From positions 4,464,001 to 4,528,000 of the forward strand of contig OZ244249.1 in the NCBI GenBank assembly GCA_965217135.1: a stretch of 64,000 nucleotides of DNA, written 5' to 3'. This document shows positions 59,058 through 64,000 of this stretch, piece by piece (position 1 is the stretch's first letter; each line of letters starts with the position of its first letter). Position numbers and translations under genes: made by a program. The notes under the pieces were generated by a model, which saw only the letters and a list, made by a program, of their open reading frames with translations, made no database searches and was not told where the DNA came from. The stretch is from HXMU1420-2 sp017643305. GTDB lineage: Bacteria; Pseudomonadota; Alphaproteobacteria; Rhodobacterales; Rhodobacteraceae.

Positions 59058-60821
59058 ATGCTAAAGCGCCAGTTCGACAAATCCAAACTGCCCAGCCGTT
59101 ATGTAACCGAAGGACCCGAACGGGCCCCGCATCGGTCTTACATGTACGCAATGGGTCTCAGCGACACTGAGATTCACCAGCCACTGATCGGTGTGGCCAC
59201 CTGTTGGAACGAAGCCGCGCCTTGCAATATTTCGCTGAACCGTCAGGCACAGGCGGTAAAACTGGGAGTGAAGGCGGCCAATGGCACGCCGCGCGAGTTC
59301 ACCACTATTACCGTGACAGACGGGATCGCAATGGGCCACGAGGGCATGCGGTCTTCATTGGCTAGCCGTGAAGCTATTGCCGACACCGTGGAACTGACAA
59401 TGCGCGGCCATTGCTATGACGCGATTGTTGGCTTGGCGGGCTGTGACAAGTCCCTGCCGGGTATGATGATGGCGATGGTACGTCTGAACGTACCGTCTGT
59501 GTTCATCTACGGTGGCTCAATTCTGCCAGGCAAAGCGCCACAGGTCGACGAGATCCCAGAAGATTTCCGCACGCGGGACCTGACCGTGCAGGATATGTTC
59601 GAAGCTGTGGGTCGCCATCAGAACAATGAACTTTCAGATGCAGCGCTGGATATGCTGGAACGGGTCGCTTGCCCGTCTGCCGGGGCCTGTGGCGGCCAGT
59701 TTACGGCCAACACCATGGCCTGTGTGTCCGAGGCGATTGGCCTGGCGCTGATGAATTCCTCGGGTATGCCCGCGCCGTATGAAAGCCGCGACCAGTATGC
59801 AGAAGCCTCTGGTCAAGCGGTAATGGAGTTGATCGAGAAAAACATCCGCGCGCGTGATGTGGTGACTCGCGAATCGCTCGAAAACGCGGCTCGGGTCGTG
59901 GCTTGCACGGGTGGGTCCACAAACGCGGGCCTGCACCTGCCCGCCATCGCACATGAAGCCGGGATTGAGTTCTACCTCGAAGACGTGTGCGATATCTTCC
60001 GCGACACGCCCTATTTCGTCGATCTGAAGCCTGGTGGCACCTATGTCGCCAAGGACTTGTACGATGCAGGCGGCATTCCGGTAGTGATGAAGGAACTGCG
60101 CAAGGTCGGCCTGATCCACGAAGACTGCATGACCGCCACAGGCCGCAGCATAGGCGAAGAACTGGACGACATCACGCGCGAAGCAGATGGCAAGGTCATC
60201 TATCCGGTGGAAACCCCGATCACCAAAACCGGTGGCGTTGTAGGACTGAAAGGCAATTTGGCCCCCGAAGGCGCCATCGTGAAGGTCGCCGGGATCGACC
60301 CACAGCACCAGATCTTTACCGGCCCGGCCCGTGTGTTCGAATGCGAAGAAGACGCATTTGCCGCCGTGAAAAAGCGTGAATACGAAGAAGGTGAAGTTAT
60401 CGTCATCCGGAACGAAGGCCCCGCAGGCGGCCCCGGCATGCGGGAAATGCTGGCCACCACCGCCGCACTGTCAGGTCAGGGCATGGGCAAAAAGGTGGCT
60501 TTGATCACCGATGGCCGCTTCTCGGGTGCGACGCGCGGGTTCTGTGTGGGTCACGTCGGCCCCGAAGCTGCACATAGCGGGCCCATCGCGTTGATCCAGA
60601 ATGGCGACACGATCACCATTAACGCCATCGAAGGCGAAATCAGCGTGGCCCTGTCAGACGATGAACTGGCCGAGCGCAAAGCGAACTGGGCCGGTCCGCG
60701 CGACACGATCTATGCCTCTGGCGCTCTGTGGAAGTACGCGCAGCTGGTTGGCGCCACTTACAAGGGTGCAGTCACCCATCCTGGCGGTGGTGAAGAAAAG
60801 CACTGCTACGCTGATCTCTGA
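59058..60821 (+). CDS. ilvD: Dihydroxy-acid dehydratase
   Basis: The 587-residue enzyme makes 2-ketoisovalerate and 2-keto-3-methylvalerate in branched-chain amino-acid synthesis. Iron-sulfur ligand Cys lie in GVATCWNEAAPCNISL, GLAGCDKSLPGMMMAM and ACPSAGACGGQFTANTMACV. The C-terminal GRFSGATRGFCVGHVGPEA is typical. ATG 59058 gives the standard N-terminus; the frame open to 58950 overlaps the divergent gene. It ends in a clear terminator at 60840-60870. Confidence 0.95.
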   Translation: MLKRQFDKSKLPSRYVTEGPERAPHRSYMYAMGLSDTEIHQPLIGVATCWNEAAPCNISLNRQAQAVKLGVKAANGTPREFTTITVTDGIAMGHEGMRSSLASREAIADTVELTMRGHCYDAIVGLAGCDKSLPGMMMAMVRLNVPSVFIYGGSILPGKAPQVDEIPEDFRTRDLTVQDMFEAVGRHQNNELSDAALDMLERVACPSAGACGGQFTANTMACVSEAIGLALMNSSGMPAPYESRDQYAEASGQAVMELIEKNIRARDVVTRESLENAARVVACTGGSTNAGLHLPAIAHEAGIEFYLEDVCDIFRDTPYFVDLKPGGTYVAKDLYDAGGIPVVMKELRKVGLIHEDCMTATGRSIGEELDDITREADGKVIYPVETPITKTGGVVGLKGNLAPEGAIVKVAGIDPQHQIFTGPARVFECEEDAFAAVKKREYEEGEVIVIRNEGPAGGPGMREMLATTAALSGQGMGKKVALITDGRFSGATRGFCVGHVGPEAAHSGPIALIQNGDTITINAIEGEISVALSDDELAERKANWAGPRDTIYASGALWKYAQLVGATYKGAVTHPGGGEEKHCYADL

Positions 60822-60839
60822 TCTAGCGATGATTTGACA

Positions 60840-60870
60840 AACGCTCCGCTTATTCAGCGGGGCGTTTTTT
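60840..60870 (+). terminator. Rho-independent terminator after ilvD
   Basis: AACGCTCCGCT (60840-60850) pairs with AGCGGGGCGTT (60856-60866) with one G-U pair around TATTC, followed by a run of six T. It is 18 bp after the ilvD stop. Confidence 0.9.
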
Positions 60871-60974
60871 ATTGGCCAGTAGACTTCGCACCTACGTTCA
60901 GTTGACCGAAACGCATTCGTTCCATACTCATGAACCAAAGCAACGGCGAATTGAACCCGCTGGGCAGAACAAGA

Positions 60975-61736
60975 ATGAGCAGCATACTCGACGTCATATC
61001 CAATTCCCGCAGCCTGCGGCGCTGGCGGCGCGCCGCGCAGGACGCTGATGATGCGTCGCTGGACACTTTGCGCCAGCAACGCACTCAAGCACGGCGTCTG
61101 CGCAGCCAGCTGGACCGGTTGATACATGTCGCAGATGGGCGTCTGGCCCTGCCCGCCATAGGATCAAATTCCTTTGCCAAGCCGCATGGCACAGATTGGT
61201 CCTGGCGACCAGAATTGTGGCGCGGCCCCCTGCCCCAACCGGGAATGTCGTCCGTCGTCAGCAAATCGCGGCTGGGCAATGAGGTAACTCTATTCCACGA
61301 TTGTGAGTTTTCCGAACTGACTTTGCGCCAGTTGCGCAATACTCGGGAAGAGGACCTCGCCCCATTCGGCATGCGCATGGACGTGTTCAAGTTTGACGGG
61401 TCGTTTCTGTCGCTGGTGATCGAATTGCCCAAGGAGGCGCTGCATGGTCTGCAGAAACGCCACCTGATCCGTGTCAACACGATTGTGGAGGCCGAAAAAC
61501 CGTTGGAGATTTTCGCCCGCATCAACATCAAGCACGGGCCCAACACCGAAAAAATCGTGAGAGAACTGCCGCTGAACGAAGAAGACGTAAACGTGGAATT
61601 TGACCTCGCCTATTCCCGGCTGAACGAAAAACGGGTGGAAAGCGGGTGGCTGGACCTGATCTTTGAGGGGCCAGAGATGAACCAAGTCATCCTGCGGGAC
61701 CTGACATTTGCCCGCTATCCCCGAGCCGAGATCTGA
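60975..61736 (+). CDS. Conserved hypothetical protein (DUF6478-like)
   Basis: The protein (253 residues from ATG 60975, 268 from ATG 60930; neither start has a clear ribosome-binding site) begins with a basic helix (SRSLRRWRRAAQDADDASLD). It continues as a beta-rich domain with GTDWSWRPELWRGPLPQPG and FHDCEFSELTLRQLRN. It resembles a Rhodobacterales-restricted family I remember as DUF6478, without certainty. No catalytic motif is visible. The next hypothetical gene follows by 10 bp and is likely co-transcribed. Confidence 0.75.
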   Translation: MSSILDVISNSRSLRRWRRAAQDADDASLDTLRQQRTQARRLRSQLDRLIHVADGRLALPAIGSNSFAKPHGTDWSWRPELWRGPLPQPGMSSVVSKSRLGNEVTLFHDCEFSELTLRQLRNTREEDLAPFGMRMDVFKFDGSFLSLVIELPKEALHGLQKRHLIRVNTIVEAEKPLEIFARINIKHGPNTEKIVRELPLNEEDVNVEFDLAYSRLNEKRVESGWLDLIFEGPEMNQVILRDLTFARYPRAEI

Positions 61737-61746
61737 GAGGCCCCTG

Positions 61747-62124
61747 ATGAGCGAATTGAAGATCACCAAAACCCGGTTTCGCAGTGGTGTATGGGAAGGG
61801 CTGGTTCAGGGTGCGGGCAACGCCAGGGCCAAGCCGGAGATTGGCGTGAACTTTCTCGATTCGCCGGTCGAGAATGTCGAGCTTGTAGAAGACCAAGACC
61901 GGAAAGGGTGGTTTCTGCGCATCCCTATCCCGCAGGAGGCGGTCGCGGACGGCGTTCAGACCTTTCTGATTTTCGACAAGTCCGACAACACGCAACTGGC
62001 CAGCTTTACGCTGATCGCAGGCGAAGCAGTTGCTGATGACATCCGGGCCGAGGTGGAGCTCCTGCGCGCCGAACTGGATATGCTGAAACGCGCGTTCCGG
62101 CGGCATTGCCTAGAGACCAGCTAA
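61747..62124 (+). CDS. Conserved hypothetical protein
   Basis: The 125-residue protein starts at ATG 61747 behind GAGAGGCCCC. It has a beta-sandwich-like body (KITKTRFRSGVWEGLVQG, GWFLRIPIPQEAVADGVQTF) and a C-terminal coiled coil (RAEVELLRAELDMLKRAFRR). No family recognised. It lies 10 bp after the DUF6478-like gene, so the two probably work together. It converges on the OmpA-family gene. Confidence 0.75.
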   Translation: MSELKITKTRFRSGVWEGLVQGAGNARAKPEIGVNFLDSPVENVELVEDQDRKGWFLRIPIPQEAVADGVQTFLIFDKSDNTQLASFTLIAGEAVADDIRAEVELLRAELDMLKRAFRRHCLETS

Positions 62125-62141
62125 GGCCTCTGCTCGAACCA

Positions 62142-63701
62142 CTAACGCACCCAAACCTCCACTCGGCGGTTGACCTGGCGGCCCCAATCGGTGTCGTCAC
62201 ATGCCATTGGCATGGCTTCACCGAAGCCACGAATTTCGATGTCATCCTTGGTGAACGCACCGGTTTCAGCCGCATCCAGCACTGCGTCACGCACCGCGCG
62301 GGCGCGGGCAGTGGAGATCTTGAGATTACCGGAGGCCGCCCCATCCCCGTCGCTAAATCCCGCAAACAGGATCTGGCGCGAATCGAATTGGCCTGCTTCC
62401 AGCGCGCGGGTAAATCTGGCCACGTTGGACCGCGATTGTGCATCCAGCCGCGACGACCCAGTTTCAAAGCGGAAAGACAAGGTTAGCCGCTGCATCGGGC
62501 GCAGCGTTTCGAGCATGTCCTGTAAGGTGTCCAACTGGACCTCTGGTCCAGCGGCGGCGACGGCGTTGGCCAGCCGATCACCCTGCAACCGCATGGGTAC
62601 TTCTTCGGCCACCTGATCAATAAAACCGGCGCGCCTGATCACGATTTGTGCAAACGGCCCACGGGTATAGGCCAGAAAGGCACGAGCGAGCTTTGGCAGA
62701 CGCCGCGCGGGCAAATAAAGGAACATTGGTGAATTGAGCGGGTAATCCTCAGTCTTGATCGTGCGGCGGTTAGCATCCAGCGTGAACCCGCAGGTCCCTG
62801 TGAGCGTCAGGGCCCTGGCGGCCCCGGTTTCAGCATAACTGGCGATGCCAATAGCAAACGGATCGGCCACAACGGACCGGGCCAACGTACTGCTCAGGTC
62901 ATGTTGGTTGATGGTTGAAGCCAGCGTCAGACCCGCGACATTGATCAACCTGTCTTCAACGGCTTGTGTCAGCCCAAAGCCCTGATCCGGAAGATGAAGC
63001 GCTATGGGTGCGTTGGGGCCACCAAGATCCTGCCAATTTACAACCTGACCCGCAAACACGCGCGCCAGATCGAGGGTGGAGATCGACCGAACCGGGTTTT
63101 CCGGCGCAACAATCGGCACCATGGCATCCAACGCCAGAACCAAGCTGCGGTTTGTTCCCGTCATATCCCCCATGCCTGCGTCGCGCGCCATCTTACGTTC
63201 CTGCGGGCGGATTTCGCGCAGGGCCAGAACAATATCGGCTTCGTTGGCCAACAAATCCGCGAACCCTTCGTCGGTGTTGGTGACATAAAAGAAAAACCGC
63301 GCCAGAACCGGACCATCCTCGCCTTCGCGCAGTTCGTAGAAGAAATTGTCGCCCTCCATCTCTTCCCGATTGGTGCGGTAGCCGTTGCGCAGCGCGAAGC
63401 CTTCGATCAGAGCGGGCATCAACACCTCGGCCATAGCGGACGAACCGGAAAGAGTGACCTCGGCCACATAGGCTGACAGGTTGGGGCAACCGGGCCCTTC
63501 GCAACGCACGCCGGATCCATCGATGGTCAATTCGCCAAACTTGGTATCGACGCGGTAGTATTCGCCATCAAACCCCAGCAGGGTACCCGAGATTTCGACC
63601 GCACCATCGGGCGAGGTCAACGTTACGTCCTGCGCCGCAACGCGGCCTACAATAAAAAAAGTAAAAAGTGCGGCGCAAACCGCCGCACATCGCAAAGTCA
63701 T
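62142..63701 (-). CDS. Periplasmic-binding/OmpA-domain fusion protein
   Basis: The 519-residue protein has a signal peptide ending near GRVAAQD. A PstS-like phosphate-binding-type domain follows (residues ~75-350: LSGSSAMAEVLMPALIEGFA, AGQVVNWQDLGG). A C-terminal OmpA peptidoglycan-binding domain completes it (IEIRGFGEAMPMACDDTD, GRQVNRRVEVWVR). The architecture fixes a substrate-binding-like domain to the cell wall. A short SH3-like N-terminal module (GFDGEYYRVDTKFGELTID) precedes. No ABC transporter genes adjoin, so it may act as a sensor or scaffold instead of transport. Confidence 0.85.
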   Translation of the reverse strand: MTLRCAAVCAALFTFFIVGRVAAQDVTLTSPDGAVEISGTLLGFDGEYYRVDTKFGELTIDGSGVRCEGPGCPNLSAYVAEVTLSGSSAMAEVLMPALIEGFALRNGYRTNREEMEGDNFFYELREGEDGPVLARFFFYVTNTDEGFADLLANEADIVLALREIRPQERKMARDAGMGDMTGTNRSLVLALDAMVPIVAPENPVRSISTLDLARVFAGQVVNWQDLGGPNAPIALHLPDQGFGLTQAVEDRLINVAGLTLASTINQHDLSSTLARSVVADPFAIGIASYAETGAARALTLTGTCGFTLDANRRTIKTEDYPLNSPMFLYLPARRLPKLARAFLAYTRGPFAQIVIRRAGFIDQVAEEVPMRLQGDRLANAVAAAGPEVQLDTLQDMLETLRPMQRLTLSFRFETGSSRLDAQSRSNVARFTRALEAGQFDSRQILFAGFSDGDGAASGNLKISTARARAVRDAVLDAAETGAFTKDDIEIRGFGEAMPMACDDTDWGRQVNRRVEVWVR

Positions 63702-63723
63702 TCATCTGGCCTTTTCGCTCGGA

Positions 63724-64000
63724 TTACTTACCAGCGACTTTCAGGTCATCCACCAGATTATTCAACACAAGAAAGTCACCAACCGCATCACAATCGGGGA
63801 CTGAAAGGAGCAGGTCACTGGTTTGCAGGACGTATTCTGGCCCCAGCTTCAGTACCTGCGCAGACACATCGCGCCCACAGTTCAGCTCCGACACCTCGGC
63901 TTCTACGCTCAGGGCAATTGTCCCCTGGCGCTGCGCGGCACCGGTCGGGAAAGAATAGATCTCGGCCAGTTGCGGGGCCAGGGTTCCTGCGTCACCCAGA
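63724..64000 (-). CDS. C-terminal part of an unidentified protein (right end outside window)
   Basis: An open frame enters from the right edge and ends at 63726-63724. The visible 91 residues include TGAAQRQGTIALSVEAEVSE, two Cys (ELNCGRD, VPDCDAVG) and end NNLVDDLKVAGK. It does not match a family I can name. It is upstream of the OmpA-fusion gene by 22 bp in the same direction, so the two are probably an operon. The Cys pair suggests a periplasmic disulfide. Confidence 0.6.
   Translation of the reverse strand, partial: LGDAGTLAPQLAEIYSFPTGAAQRQGTIALSVEAEVSELNCGRDVSAQVLKLGPEYVLQTSDLLLSVPDCDAVGDFLVLNNLVDDLKVAGK

Overview
The window reads as chromosome of a marine Roseobacter-group alphaproteobacterium (Rhodobacterales). 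This is inferred from the gene families and codon style (GC-rich, third-position G/C), a gltD-gltB pair, the NDUFA9-like NAD-binding gene beside uppP, an aerobic benzoyl-CoA (box) locus with a BzdR/BoxR-type regulator, and dense operons with ATGA overlaps. No 16S gene is present, so genus cannot be given.

Layout. 1-18.9 kb is core metabolism: adenine deaminase (cut at the left edge) and AMP nucleosidase, HU, an EamA exporter, an MBL hydrolase, msrB-msrA, a hydantoinase-A protein, queG, a GST, mtgA, gltB/gltD, uppP and an NDUFA9-like protein. A tRNA-Leu(CAG) at 19060-19146 is the attachment site of a 9.6-kb integrated element (19129-28798). The element is bounded by 21-bp direct repeats and is visibly more AT-rich than its flanks. 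It carries a tyrosine integrase, a serine recombinase, small secreted or membrane proteins, two Sel1-repeat proteins, and a 493-aa protein with all three palm motifs of the family A polymerase/T7 RNA polymerase superfamily. Inside it, near-identical 63-nt direct repeats bracket a small-gene cassette next to the serine recombinase.

29.3-34.6 kb is a sugar-acid-type catabolic operon (IlvD/Edd dehydratase, DapA-family aldolase, RraA-like protein) followed by a permease. 34.7-47.2 kb is an acyl-CoA catabolic cluster: two AMP-forming ligases, nitronate monooxygenase family protein, MarR regulator, SDR, acyl-CoA dehydrogenase, a double CaiB/BaiF CoA-transferase, an Ltp-type thiolase with its DUF35 partner, and a MaoC hydratase. 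Two of its promoter regions share a 29-bp operator-like sequence (27/29 identical), probably the MarR target. The cluster also holds a decayed racemase/CoA-transferase gene and a decayed enoyl-CoA hydratase remnant. 47.4-55.7 kb is the box locus: boxC, boxB, a 70-aa CxxCxxCxxxC protein and boxR, preceded by an alpha/beta hydrolase, an FAH-family hydrolase, a frameshifted DUF3237 pseudogene and a feruloyl-CoA-synthetase-like ligase. Two matching TGCA-N6-TGCG sites lie upstream of boxC. 55.8-64 kb returns to housekeeping: folC, accD, a CPBP protease, ilvD with a clear terminator, two conserved hypotheticals, an OmpA/periplasmic-binding protein, and the end of an unidentified gene at the right edge.

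The most novel candidates are the polymerase-like gene of the tRNA-Leu element, the repeat-flanked cassette beside the serine recombinase, and the small iron-sulfur protein translationally coupled to boxR.
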